DNA of 62,709 nt from Gemmataceae bacterium (GCA_009697105.1 SIAQ01000013.1:1-62709); one strand, 5' to 3'; positions 24,765 to 33,424 are shown, counted from the stretch's first letter. Notes: generated by a model from the letters alone, not told the origin. A program made the numbers and translations.

Positions 24765-25751
24765 ATGCGTTGTCTCATTCTTGCTTGTTTGATCCTCATC
24801 CCCGCGTCGACCTTCGCTCAGGAACCCGCCATCTTTGAACCCGGCGCCAAGCTCAAAGTCGAAGCCGAGGGCGAAGGCGCCGGCGAAGGCCCCGCCTGGC
24901 ATCCCAAGCTCGGCGTGCTCACCAGCGGAAACAACGGGCATATCAGTCGCCTCGATCTCACGGGCAAAGCCAGCATCTGGCGCAAAAACGCCGGCACGAA
25001 CGGACTGCTCTTCGACAAGCTCGGCAACCTCGTCGCTTGCGAGTCCGCCGCTCGCCGGGTCACCCGCACCGATGCCGACGGCAAGGTCGCCGTCCTCACC
25101 GACAACTACATGGGCAAGCGCTACAACAATCCGAACGACCTTACCATCGATTCCAAGGGCCGCATCTACTTCACCGATCCGCGCTATGGCCCGCGCGATG
25201 GCATGGAAATCCGCGACGACAAAGGCCAAACCATCGAAGGCGTCTATCGCATCGACCCCGATGGCAAGACCACGCGCATCATCGGCCGCGAGTTGGATCG
25301 GTCCAATGGCGTGCTCGTCTCCGCAGATGACAAATTTCTCTACGTCGCCGACAATAACAACACCAGCCTGACCGGCTCCCGCAAGCTCTTTCGCTTTGAT
25401 CTGAAGGCCGATGGCACAGTCGCTTTCGCGTCGAAGAAAACGCTCTACAACTGGGGCCTGGGTCGGGGCCCTGACGGCCTCAAGCAGGACGCTCAAGGCA
25501 GGCTCTACGTCGCTGGCGGTTTGAACAAACCGAGTCCGCCGTTCGAACCCGCGAAAGACAAGAAAGGCGGCATCTACGTCTTCTCACTCGAAGGCAAACT
25601 GCTCACCTTCCTCAACGTCCCGCGCGACGAAGTCACCAATTGCGCATTTGGCGGCACCGACCTCCGCACCCTCTACATCACCGGCGGCGGCACGCTGTAC
25701 TCGATCCGCACGACAACGCCGGGGCGGGTGCTGTTTCCGAATGCGAAGTGA
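24765..25751 (+). CDS. secreted SMP-30/gluconolactonase-like protein
   Basis: 328 residues with a signal peptide MRCLILACLILIPASTFAQ. The six-bladed propeller signature of the SMP-30/LRE family is clear: EGPAWHPKLGVLTSG (metal-binding Glu in E-G-P), NNPNDLTIDSKGRIYFTDP (metal-binding Asn), and DRSNGVLVSADDKFLYVADN. Family members are divalent-metal lactonases acting on sugar lactones. ATG 24765 is chosen because it starts the signal peptide; a longer frame from 24678 only translates the family B repeat. GGAG lies 7 bases upstream. Confidence 0.9.
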   Translation: MRCLILACLILIPASTFAQEPAIFEPGAKLKVEAEGEGAGEGPAWHPKLGVLTSGNNGHISRLDLTGKASIWRKNAGTNGLLFDKLGNLVACESAARRVTRTDADGKVAVLTDNYMGKRYNNPNDLTIDSKGRIYFTDPRYGPRDGMEIRDDKGQTIEGVYRIDPDGKTTRIIGRELDRSNGVLVSADDKFLYVADNNNTSLTGSRKLFRFDLKADGTVAFASKKTLYNWGLGRGPDGLKQDAQGRLYVAGGLNKPSPPFEPAKDKKGGIYVFSLEGKLLTFLNVPRDEVTNCAFGGTDLRTLYITGGGTLYSIRTTTPGRVLFPNAK

Positions 25752-25775
25752 CAATTGAAACGTCCATTTTCGAAG

Positions 25776-25821
25776 TTGAAGCGTAAGCGAGGCATGATGC
25801 ATGTGCCTCGCTTACGCTTCA
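25776..25821. repeat. inner-stem palindrome related to family C
   Basis: TTGAAGCGTAAGCGAGGCA is matched by TGCCTCGCTTACGCTTCAG. The right side continues CCTCGGA exactly as in the inner stem of mini-transposon copies 2 and 3, but the GACGCC ends are missing. Confidence 0.8.
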
Positions 25822-26059
25822 GCCTCGGACTTTCTTCATCAGCTTCAAACCCACAGCCGATCCGCGATTATTAGCGGAATCTCTTCCCTTTTCATCATTG
25901 TGACCTCTGGCCCGCCATTTTCATCTCCCGCTCATCAACGATTTGGATACAATAATCGAGAAGGTGATTTTTCTTGCGGATTCAGCGCGCCTGTGACTTC
26001 GATTTATGCCATCCAACCTTACCGTATTCGGAACGCCTCGACCGTTTACATCGGCGCCG

Positions 26060-27211
26060 ATGCCGCTTGAACCGTTTGATTTTCACACGCCGACGCGCGT
26101 TATGTTCGGGCCTGGCACGCTGAATCGGCTCGGCGAGTTGGCACGCGAACTCGGCGCGACACGTGCGCTGCTCGTAACCGACCCCGGCCTCGAAGCCGTT
26201 GGCCATCCGCAACGTGCCCGCCAATCGCTGCTTGACGCCGGCCTGCAAGTCCACCTGTTCGACGATGTCGAAGAAAACCCGACCAGCAAGCATGTCGATA
26301 TCGGCGTCCGCTTCGCCAAACCGCTGGGCATCGACCTTATCGTCAGCGTCGGCGGCGGCAGCGCTATGGACTGCGCCAAGGGCATCAACTTCATCCTCAC
26401 CAATGGCGGACAAATGTCCGACTACAAAGGCTTCGGCAAAGCCAAGAAGCCGATGCTGCCCTCGATTGGCATCCCGACCACCTCCGGCACGGGCAGCGAA
26501 GCGCAATCCTACGCCCTCATCGCTGACGAAAAGTCGCATCTCAAGATGGCCTGCGGCGACCGCAAGGCCGCCTTTGTCGTCGCCATCCTTGATCCGGAAG
26601 TCACTATCACGCAACCGACCAAGGTCACGGCGCTCACGGGTATTGATGCGCTGTCGCATGCCGTCGAGTCGTATGTCACCACCAAGCGCAATCCAGTGTC
26701 GCAGATGTTCGCCCGCGAAGGCTGGAAGCTGCTGGAGCTGAATCTCGAAAAAGTGTTGCACAACCCGACCGATCTCGAAGCACGCGGCGCGATGCAGATG
26801 GGCGCCTTCCTCGCAGGCACAGCGATCGAAAATTCGATGCTCGGCGTGTGCCATTCCTGCGCCAATCCATTGACGGCGCATTACGGCATCACGCATGGTC
26901 TGGCGATCGGCATCATGTTGCCGCACGTCATCCGCTTCAACGCCGAGGTCGTGCCCGAACTTTACGCGGACCTCGTTGAGGAAGCCGGCTTGCACAATGG
27001 TCATGCCCACGCTCACGCCGACATCATCGCCGAGCGAATCATGCGTCTGATGCACCTCGCCGAGTTGCCGACGACGTTGACCGATTGTGGCGTGAGCCGA
27101 GGCATCCTGCCATTGCTCGCCGAGGAAGCGTCGCAACAGTGGACCGCCCGCTTCAACCCGCGCGTGGTGACGGAGACGGAGATACTGCAAATCTTTGAAG
27201 AGGCGTTGTGA
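26060..27211 (+). CDS. iron-containing alcohol dehydrogenase
   Basis: 383 residues from ATG 26060 (MPLEPFDFHTPTRVMFGPG). NAD-binding GGGSAMDCAKGI at about residue 95, then the family motif SIGIPTTSGTGSEAQSYA. The metal ligands lie in TGIDALSHAVESY (D and H) and HGLAIGIMLPHVIRF with the further His residues. Such enzymes reduce aldehydes or oxidise primary alcohols or diols; the substrate is not readable. An in-frame ATG at 26006 gives 401 residues, but neither start has a clear ribosome site; the shorter form matches usual family length. A TACAAT box at about 25948 could be the -10. Confidence 0.9.
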   Translation: MPLEPFDFHTPTRVMFGPGTLNRLGELARELGATRALLVTDPGLEAVGHPQRARQSLLDAGLQVHLFDDVEENPTSKHVDIGVRFAKPLGIDLIVSVGGGSAMDCAKGINFILTNGGQMSDYKGFGKAKKPMLPSIGIPTTSGTGSEAQSYALIADEKSHLKMACGDRKAAFVVAILDPEVTITQPTKVTALTGIDALSHAVESYVTTKRNPVSQMFAREGWKLLELNLEKVLHNPTDLEARGAMQMGAFLAGTAIENSMLGVCHSCANPLTAHYGITHGLAIGIMLPHVIRFNAEVVPELYADLVEEAGLHNGHAHAHADIIAERIMRLMHLAELPTTLTDCGVSRGILPLLAEEASQQWTARFNPRVVTETEILQIFEEAL

Positions 27212-27225
27212 ACGTCATGATTTTC

Positions 27226-27314
27226 GTTTAGCCGCTCGCCTCTGGCAAGCGCGGACGAGATATCCATGCCGTCGCCATCACGCATCCGCGCTCGCCAAAG
27301 GCGAGCGGCTAAAC
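27226..27314. repeat. palindrome family E, complete
   Basis: GTTTAGCCGCTCGCCTCTGG then CAAGCGCGGA pairs with TCCGCGCTCGCCAAAGGCGA then GCGGCTAAAC. It starts 14 bases after the alcohol dehydrogenase stop. Confidence 0.9.
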
Positions 27315-27343
27315 GAATAATAGGCGAGCGACGACACTTCTTC

Positions 27344-27349
27344 TATAAT
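27344..27349 (+). promoter_or_regulatory. candidate -10 box of the MFS gene
   Basis: A perfect TATAAT 46 bases before the transporter start. No good -35 is seen at 17 bases. A 13-codon frame (ATG 27354) that ends TGATG on the transporter start lies between; if transcription starts about 7 bases after the box, that frame would lose its start codon. Confidence 0.4.
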
Positions 27350-27394
27350 CTTGATGAACGAACCCGCCACCGACCCACTTTTCGGAATTGGCTG

Positions 27395-28954
27395 ATGTCA
27401 ACCCCTGCTGCCGCGCCGATTGTTCCCGAACCGAAGAAACTGACGTTCAGCGACTGGCTGATCCTCACGATCGCCTCGATCGGTTTTGCGTTCGACATCT
27501 ATGAGCTATTGATGTTGCCGCTCGTACTCCGTCCGGCGTTGACGGAGTTCGGCATCATGCCGGGCACCGACGAGTTCACGATGTGGTTCGGTCGTCTGTT
27601 TTACCTGCCGGCGTTTTTCGGCGGCGTGTTTGGGCTGCTCGGCGGGTACATGACCGATCTGCTCGGCCGTCGCCGCGTGCTCACGTGGAGTATCCTGCTG
27701 TACGCATTCTCGGCGTTCGCGGCGGGGTTCTCGACCGGCCCGTGGATGTTGCTTGTGTTCCGCACGACGACATTCATCGGCGTATGTATTGAGTTCGTCG
27801 CCGCCGTTGCTTGGCTGGCGGAGCTGTTTCCGAATCCGCTTCAACGCGAGAAGGTCCTTGGCTACACGCAGGCGTTCTCGTCGATCGGCGGTCTCCTAGT
27901 TGCCAGCGCCAATTCGCTCGCGGGGAATCTCGAGCAGGCCGGCAGACTCATCACCGTGCAAATTCCGACCTTCCTGACGGGCATCCTCGGCGAAATCGCT
28001 CAAACCAATACCTCGACGTTGACCTGGCGTTACACCTTGATGTCCGGATTGATCCCGGCGATACCACTTTTGGTTATCCGACCGTTTCTGCCCGAAAGCC
28101 CAATTTGGGCCAAGAAGCAATCCGAAGGCACGCTCAAGAGGCCCAGCTTGCTTGCTCTCTTTTCACCGGAACTTCGGCGAACCACCGTTGTGACGATGAT
28201 CATGTTTGCGTGCAGCTATGGTGCCGCCTTTGGTGCGATTCAACAGATGCCGCAAATCGTGCCGGGCTTGACCGAAGACGTGCAGAACTACAAGGAAAAG
28301 ATATTCAAGGTGCAACAAGCGAAACTGCCTGAAGCAGACCGTGCGAAAGGGATGGACTCGTTGCCAAAGAAGGATCAAAAGTCCCTCACGACATTGGCCG
28401 AGCAGAAACTCGCCAGCGATTACACGAAGGTGCAAGAAATCGGCGGCCTGATCGGGCGGTTCTTGCTCGCAATGATCGCCGTCTATTTCGTCAGCCGCCG
28501 AAACCTGTTACGTGTGTTCCAAGGACCGGGCCTGATTCTGATGCCGTTGATCTTCTGGTTCTTCTTGCAGGTGGAAAACACCACCTTCTTTAACATCCCG
28601 TTGGATTTCCTCGGCATCGGATCATTGCCGATCACGGTCTGTTCGCTCGGCATCCTCATCGCCGGTTTGTTTACCGTCGCGCAATTCAGTTTCTGGGGCA
28701 ATTACTTGCCGACGGCGTACCCAGTGCATTTGCGTGGTACCGGCGAAAGTTTTGCGGCGAACATCGGCGGACGATTGATCGGCACGTCGTTCGCGTGGGT
28801 AACCGCGCAGCTGGCGGTGACGTCGTTTATTCCCGGTGATTCGCCGCCCGCCAAGTTCGCCGCCGCGTCGGCTATCGTCGCCGGGTTTGTGTACCTCGTC
28901 GGCTCGATTGCGTGCTTCCTCCTGCCTGAGCCGAAGGGCGATATGGTGGATTGA
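27395..28954 (+). CDS. major facilitator superfamily transporter
   Basis: 519 residues with about 12 membrane segments. The first is at 20-45 (WLILTIASIGFAFDIYELLM), and the MFS loop motif GYMTDLLGRRRVL follows TM2, giving the G-x-x-x-D-x-x-G-R-R-R signature. A hydrophilic insert of about 75 residues (PGLTEDVQNYKEKIFKVQQA region) sits after the first half of the C-terminal bundle, longer than usual. The C-terminus ends EPKGDMVD. It resembles sugar/organic-acid symporters; the substrate is unknown. The ATG at 27395 overlaps the stop of a 13-codon upstream frame (TGATG). Confidence 0.88.
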   Translation: MSTPAAAPIVPEPKKLTFSDWLILTIASIGFAFDIYELLMLPLVLRPALTEFGIMPGTDEFTMWFGRLFYLPAFFGGVFGLLGGYMTDLLGRRRVLTWSILLYAFSAFAAGFSTGPWMLLVFRTTTFIGVCIEFVAAVAWLAELFPNPLQREKVLGYTQAFSSIGGLLVASANSLAGNLEQAGRLITVQIPTFLTGILGEIAQTNTSTLTWRYTLMSGLIPAIPLLVIRPFLPESPIWAKKQSEGTLKRPSLLALFSPELRRTTVVTMIMFACSYGAAFGAIQQMPQIVPGLTEDVQNYKEKIFKVQQAKLPEADRAKGMDSLPKKDQKSLTTLAEQKLASDYTKVQEIGGLIGRFLLAMIAVYFVSRRNLLRVFQGPGLILMPLIFWFFLQVENTTFFNIPLDFLGIGSLPITVCSLGILIAGLFTVAQFSFWGNYLPTAYPVHLRGTGESFAANIGGRLIGTSFAWVTAQLAVTSFIPGDSPPAKFAAASAIVAGFVYLVGSIACFLLPEPKGDMVD

Positions 28955-28968
28955 CCGGAGTCCCAAAT

Positions 28969-29002
28969 AAGCCCCAGGATGAGCGCAGCTATTCCTGGGG
29001 GG
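28969..29002. repeat. palindrome family B, single arm
   Basis: AAGCCCCAGGATGAGCGCAG then CTATTCCTGGGGGG. It lies between the transporter stop and the glycosyltransferase start, and creates a false in-frame N-terminus MSAAIPGG for the latter. Confidence 0.85.
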
Positions 29003-29014
29003 TTTTCTTCACTT

Positions 29015-30310
29015 ATGCGCATCGCATACATCACCTCCGGTGCCGCGGGCATGTTTTGCGGTAGTTGCATGCGCGACAACACGCTCGCTGCCGAATTGCA
29101 ACGCCAAGGCCACGACGCGCTGCTCATCCCGACCTTTACGCCGATCCGCACCGATGAGGCCAATGTCAGCCAATCGCGCGTCTTCTTCGGTGGCATCAAC
29201 GTCTACCTGCAGCAGAAACTCTCCCTCTTCCGCTGGACGCCGCGCTGGCTCGACCGCCTGCTCGATTCTAATTGGCTGCTGCGCTACGTCTCGCGCTTCG
29301 CCTCGCGCACGCCTTACAGCCAACTTGGCGAGCTTACGCTGTCGATGCTTCGCGGTGAGATGGGCAACCAGGCCAAGGAGATCGACAAACTCATCGATTG
29401 GCTCGAAGCCGACCATCGCCCCGATGTCATCGTGCTGACCAACGTCCTCATCTCCGGCATGGTCCACCGCATGCGCGATCGGCTCAAAGTCCCTGTCGTC
29501 GGCTCGCTCCAAGGCGACGACATCTTCCTCGACATGCTGCCCAAACCCGCTCGCAAACAAGCGATCGACCTCATCAATGCCCACTGCAGCGAGATGCAAG
29601 GCTTCATCGCCACGAGCAACTACTACGCCGATTACATGTCCGAGTATCTTCGTATCCCGCGAGAACGCATCGACGTTGTTCAGCCCGGCATCAAAATCTC
29701 CAGCGAAAAACGAGCCGCGAGCGTAAGCGACCGGGGTGCACTTACGACCATCGGCTACTTCGCCCGCATCTGCCCGGAGAAGGGCCTGCACCACCTAATC
29801 GACGCGTTCATCCACCTGAAGGCATCACCCGGTGCACCGCCCTGTCGGTTGCGCGTGTCCGGCTGGCTAGGCGAAAGCTATCGCGGCTATTTCGAGGAGC
29901 AGAAAACGAAGCTGGCGAGCGCGAATCTGTTGCGCGACTTCGAGCACGTGGATTGCCCCGATCATGCGAGCAAGGATCGCTTCATGCAATCGCTCGATGT
30001 GATGAGCGTGCCGACGACGTATCACGAACCGAAGGGACTGTACCTGCTCGAAGCCTGGGCCAACGGTGTGCCCGTCGTGCAACCGGCTCACGGCGCGTTT
30101 CCGGAGTTGATCGCAGCAACAGGCGGCGGTGTGCTTGTGCCGCCGAACGATCCCGTGGCCCTGGCCGATGCGCTACGAAAGTTGATCGAGAACCCCGCCG
30201 AACGCCGTCGCCTGGCCCAGGCGGGGCATGATGCCGTCATCGCGAATTTCACCGCCGAGACGATGGCGCGGAACACGCTGAAGGTGCTGGAGCGCGTGGT
30301 TCGTGGATAA
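29015..30310 (+). CDS. glycosyltransferase family 4 protein
   Basis: 431 residues. The N-terminal GT-B domain begins MRIAYITSGAAGMFCGSC with the glycine-rich donor/acceptor loop. The C-terminal domain begins near IGYFARICPEKGLHHLIDAF (the R-x-x-x-x-K-G signature of GT4) and carries EPKGLYLLEAWANGVPVVQP with the conserved E-x(7)-E. It transfers a sugar from a nucleotide donor; the acceptor is unknown. A stretch EKRAASVSDRGAL at about residues 230-243 is encoded by an intergenic-type repeat word (GAGCCGCGAGCGTAAGCGAC, 29712-29731) that seems to have inserted into the interdomain linker. ATG 29015 is chosen, since the longer frame translates a repeat. Confidence 0.9.
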   Translation: MRIAYITSGAAGMFCGSCMRDNTLAAELQRQGHDALLIPTFTPIRTDEANVSQSRVFFGGINVYLQQKLSLFRWTPRWLDRLLDSNWLLRYVSRFASRTPYSQLGELTLSMLRGEMGNQAKEIDKLIDWLEADHRPDVIVLTNVLISGMVHRMRDRLKVPVVGSLQGDDIFLDMLPKPARKQAIDLINAHCSEMQGFIATSNYYADYMSEYLRIPRERIDVVQPGIKISSEKRAASVSDRGALTTIGYFARICPEKGLHHLIDAFIHLKASPGAPPCRLRVSGWLGESYRGYFEEQKTKLASANLLRDFEHVDCPDHASKDRFMQSLDVMSVPTTYHEPKGLYLLEAWANGVPVVQPAHGAFPELIAATGGGVLVPPNDPVALADALRKLIENPAERRRLAQAGHDAVIANFTAETMARNTLKVLERVVRG

Positions 30311-30327
30311 AATGTCTTGGTTTTCGC

Positions 30328-30372
30328 TTGCGGCTTAGCGCTCGCTTCACGTCATGCCAGCGCTAAGCCGCA
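30328..30372. repeat. palindrome family E-type
   Basis: TTGCGGCTTAGCGCT is matched by AGCGCTAAGCCGCA. It lies between the convergent glycosyltransferase and the secreted-protein gene, and may act as a shared transcript end. Confidence 0.8.
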
Positions 30373-30379
30373 TGCAGCA

Positions 30380-31120
30380 TCACTTCTTCTTCACCTCGGG
30401 CGGCGCGTTGCCGTCGAGCTTTTCAATTGTATTCGGATCGCCGTGCATGATCTCGTATCGAGCGGTCTTCTTGTTACGGCCCAGCAGATGTAGGACGCGC
30501 ACCTCGTAGCCGATCTCGTTCTTCGCCGGCACGACTCGGCCGTGGTAGATCGACGTATCGGGATGCTTCGCCAAGAGCGCCTTACCCTCGGCATCGAACG
30601 GGGCCGCGATGCCCGTGAGATAGCCGTACACGGTGTAGTTCGGCAGGTCGTTCGCGTAATGCTTGAGCATCTTGCGGTCGGTGTCGTCGCCCCAGCGGTG
30701 GAACCAGTTGTTGACGTAGAAATCCCTGTCGTCCACGCGCATGATGAACGCAGTGATCGTTTCCGTGGCGTCGAGCTTGATGTCGTAAAACTCTTCCGGC
30801 TGACGGTCGATGGCCCGCACACCGACGATTTTCACACGCGGCTGTTTCGTCCAATCGACGGCCTGCCCCGTGTACGTCGTCCCCAGACGATGCCCCGCCC
30901 AAGGCGTCGGCTCGCGGCTGATGACGCGATGCACCTTGCCCGCATCGTCGCGCACCAGCATCGTGCAGTCCTGCCGCCAATAGTATGACCGCCAATTGCG
31001 AATGAAGCGGAAATCCTCGACACGGCCCTCAAGCTCGGCATACGGATAATTCCGCGGCGTCTGGGCGTAGGTGGCGTTCGTAATCGCCAGGAAGATGAAT
31101 GCTGCGCGAATCGGTAACAT
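30380..31120 (-). CDS. secreted hypothetical protein, 246 aa
   Basis: The signal peptide MLPIRAAFIFLAITNATYAQ is followed by a mature protein rich in Trp and Tyr (NWRSYYWRQD) with a repeated pattern of short beta segments. Near the middle is RDFYVNNWFHRWGDD and near the end HLLGRNKKTARYEIMHGDP. There is no catalytic motif I can name. It resembles exported proteins of unknown function found in many planctomycetes. It starts 140 bases from a divergent secreted-hydrolase gene. Confidence 0.75.
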   Translation of the reverse strand: MLPIRAAFIFLAITNATYAQTPRNYPYAELEGRVEDFRFIRNWRSYYWRQDCTMLVRDDAGKVHRVISREPTPWAGHRLGTTYTGQAVDWTKQPRVKIVGVRAIDRQPEEFYDIKLDATETITAFIMRVDDRDFYVNNWFHRWGDDTDRKMLKHYANDLPNYTVYGYLTGIAAPFDAEGKALLAKHPDTSIYHGRVVPAKNEIGYEVRVLHLLGRNKKTARYEIMHGDPNTIEKLDGNAPPEVKKK

Positions 31121-31140
31121 GAATGTGCCTCGATTGAATA

Positions 31141-31206
31141 GTTTAGCCGCGACGCGCAGCGGATCGCGAGCACAATCCCGCGCTCCGTTGCGCGTCGCGG
31201 CTAAAC
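31141..31206. repeat. palindrome family D, complete
   Basis: GTTTAGCCGCGACGCGCAGC then GGATCGCG pairs with the complement ending CGTCGCGGCTAAAC. It lies in the space between two divergent genes, so here it cannot be a terminator for either. Confidence 0.9.
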
Positions 31207-31260
31207 GGTCCAGGTATTATTACGCGGTATGAGAATCAAATACAGAGGCAGGTAATCCCC

Positions 31261-33327
31261 ATGCAAACTTTTTATTCTCTCGTACTTCTCGCCATCGTTT
31301 CCACCACCGCCTCCGCCCAGCCACGTCCCGTGCGCTTCATGCTGCACGGCAACATGAGCCACGAGTTGCCGACCGAGGAGTATCTCAAATTCGTCGAGGA
31401 GGCCAAGCCCGACATTCTCATCATGGGCGTCTTCGATCAACGGCTTTATTCGCTGACCTCGCCCAACGCGAAGACGAAGAAGCCGCCGCTCGATCCGGTC
31501 GAACATCTCGCCAAATGGAAGGCCGTCGCGGACCGCTTACACAAGAACGGCATACGCCTGATTGGCCAAATGGAACTCTTCGTCGTCAGCGATCAGCCGA
31601 AGGAACTCGATGACGCCACGGGTTGGTTCGGCTTCCATGATCGCTCGTGGAACGCCAAGCTGCTCGGCAAGCGGCCCGCGAAATCGGTGCGCGATCTGCT
31701 CGCCCGTTCGCACGATACCGATCATCTTAAAGATGACAAGACCGCCCTATGCGGTTGCCGTGTGAACACCAAGGCGATTCTCGGCTGCTTGAATAATCCG
31801 CTCTGGTTGGAGACGCAGAAACGCATGGTGTCGGCGGCGATCACGCATGGCGTCGATGGGTTCTTGACGAACCGCACCTACTTCGATCACTGCGACTGCC
31901 CGCATTGCCAGGAAGCGTTTCGCCGATGGCTGGGCGGACGCTTCCCTGCCGACGAACTCAAGGCTCGCTTCGGGATCGCGAACTTGGCGACGCATCGGCT
32001 TACGTGCATTATGGGCACGTATCGCATCCACGAAGTCACGCCGGATGCTCTCTACCTGGAGAAGCTGCGCTTCACCAAGGATCGGGTGCGTGCGTTTTTT
32101 GACGAGGTCTACATCAAACATGGCCGGGCGGCGAAGAAGGACCTCTTCGTCGGGCAGTGGAACCACATGGCGTACTTCGACGAACTGCACCTGGACAAAG
32201 GCCACCTGCCGCCTTCGACTCGCACGAATCTCGCGCACACGCTGGCGGACGAGCGCTGGGGCGTGCCGACGGATCTATGGGGCCGCGGCGAAGACTTGTT
32301 GTGGTACTGCAACTGGGGCACGACGCAGAACACGATCCTCGCCAAGGAGTATGCGGGTGATACCGTGTTGTACGGCCTATACCTTCGCGCGATGGCGCGG
32401 GGCAAGGCGTATGTCATCAACAAGTACGACTTCTACCGCCCGCGCGTGATGATGGCCGAGGCGGCGGCCCTGGGCTATGCAACGAACGCCATCGCCACGC
32501 CCTGGCAACATGCCGAGGATCGCGAGGTCGTGCTGCGCTACTTCCGTTTCCTACGCAAGCACGGAGAACTCTACGACGGCGCACAACGCGTCGCGGAGGT
32601 CGGCGTCGTGTTCCCGCGGCGAGCGATCCATGCGGGTGATGCATCGCCTCTCGAGTATACGGAAGCATGCGGGCGGGCGCTGGTGCGGTCGCATCGGCTC
32701 TTTGACATGATACCGGACGATCTGTTGACGCAAACGCCGCTCGATGGTTTTCGCACGCTGGTAGTTGCAGCGCCCGAATACCTGACGAAAGTCGAATTGG
32801 CGGTGCTAAGTAAATTCTCGGATAACGGCGGCAAGCTGATCTGGTCTGCAGTGTCCGATGCGGACCGCCAGCGTGTCGGTGCCTCGAGTGTCGCCGCCGA
32901 GCGGGATCGCGCACGTGACCTGAAAATGCCCGCGGGAACGCTGCGTCTTGACAACATCCGCACGGAGCGAGATGTGCTCATCAAGCAGCTATCGGCCATC
33001 GGGTTGGCAAATGCCGCGGCCGCGCCGTGGACCGTGCAGATGCACGCTTATCGGCAGGCGGACAAGAATCGCACCATTGTGCATCTCGTCAACTACAACC
33101 ACAAGGAAAATGCCCCTGGCAAATCGGTGTCAGCACGCGAAGCGCCAATCGAGGCGGCTCCCGTCGAAGTTCGATTGAACGTGCCGGCAGATACAAAAGT
33201 GAATCGTGTGCGGTTCGTGTCGCCGGACCGCGACGATGAAGTGAAGCTTGCGTTTCGCGTTGAGGCAGGCACCGTGCGATTCACGACGCCGGCGTTTCTG
33301 GTGTATGGCGTTTGCGTGGTCGAGTGA
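31261..33327 (+). CDS. secreted TIM-barrel glycoside-hydrolase-like protein
   Basis: 688 residues with signal peptide MQTFYSLVLLAIVSTTASAQ. The N-terminal 400 residues look like a beta/alpha barrel of the GH-A or fucosidase-like kind: a CDCPHCQEAFRRWL segment (found in barrel proteins of the hypothetical glycosyl hydrolase 6 group), TLADERWGVPTDLWGRGEDL and NWGTTQNTILAKEY. The middle (residues 430-560) resembles a beta-galactosidase trimerisation domain (DGFRTLVVAAPEYLTKVELA), and the C-terminus is a beta-sandwich. The substrate and catalytic acids are not assigned. AGGCAGG lies upstream of the ATG. It probably degrades polysaccharide outside the cytoplasm. Confidence 0.7.
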   Translation: MQTFYSLVLLAIVSTTASAQPRPVRFMLHGNMSHELPTEEYLKFVEEAKPDILIMGVFDQRLYSLTSPNAKTKKPPLDPVEHLAKWKAVADRLHKNGIRLIGQMELFVVSDQPKELDDATGWFGFHDRSWNAKLLGKRPAKSVRDLLARSHDTDHLKDDKTALCGCRVNTKAILGCLNNPLWLETQKRMVSAAITHGVDGFLTNRTYFDHCDCPHCQEAFRRWLGGRFPADELKARFGIANLATHRLTCIMGTYRIHEVTPDALYLEKLRFTKDRVRAFFDEVYIKHGRAAKKDLFVGQWNHMAYFDELHLDKGHLPPSTRTNLAHTLADERWGVPTDLWGRGEDLLWYCNWGTTQNTILAKEYAGDTVLYGLYLRAMARGKAYVINKYDFYRPRVMMAEAAALGYATNAIATPWQHAEDREVVLRYFRFLRKHGELYDGAQRVAEVGVVFPRRAIHAGDASPLEYTEACGRALVRSHRLFDMIPDDLLTQTPLDGFRTLVVAAPEYLTKVELAVLSKFSDNGGKLIWSAVSDADRQRVGASSVAAERDRARDLKMPAGTLRLDNIRTERDVLIKQLSAIGLANAAAAPWTVQMHAYRQADKNRTIVHLVNYNHKENAPGKSVSAREAPIEAAPVEVRLNVPADTKVNRVRFVSPDRDDEVKLAFRVEAGTVRFTTPAFLVYGVCVVE

Positions 33328-33335
33328 GAATTTCA

Positions 33336-33420
33336 CAAGCCCAGCGGGTGAGGTACTCCGAACCCCTGGGATGATGTCTGCGCGATCCCAGGGGTTCGGA
33401 GTACCTCACCCCTGGGCTTG
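33336..33420. repeat. palindrome family A, complete
   Basis: CAAGCCCAGCGGGTGAGGTA then CTCCGAACCCCTGGGAT is matched by its complement ending CTGGGCTTG. It fills the space between two convergent genes (stops at 33327 and 33425). Confidence 0.92.
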
Positions 33421-33424
33421 GAAT

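Noticed and set aside
25982..27190. A 402-residue minus-strand frame opposite the iron alcohol dehydrogenase.
   Set aside because: Complement of a well-conserved gene with intact motifs; composition typical of an antisense shadow.
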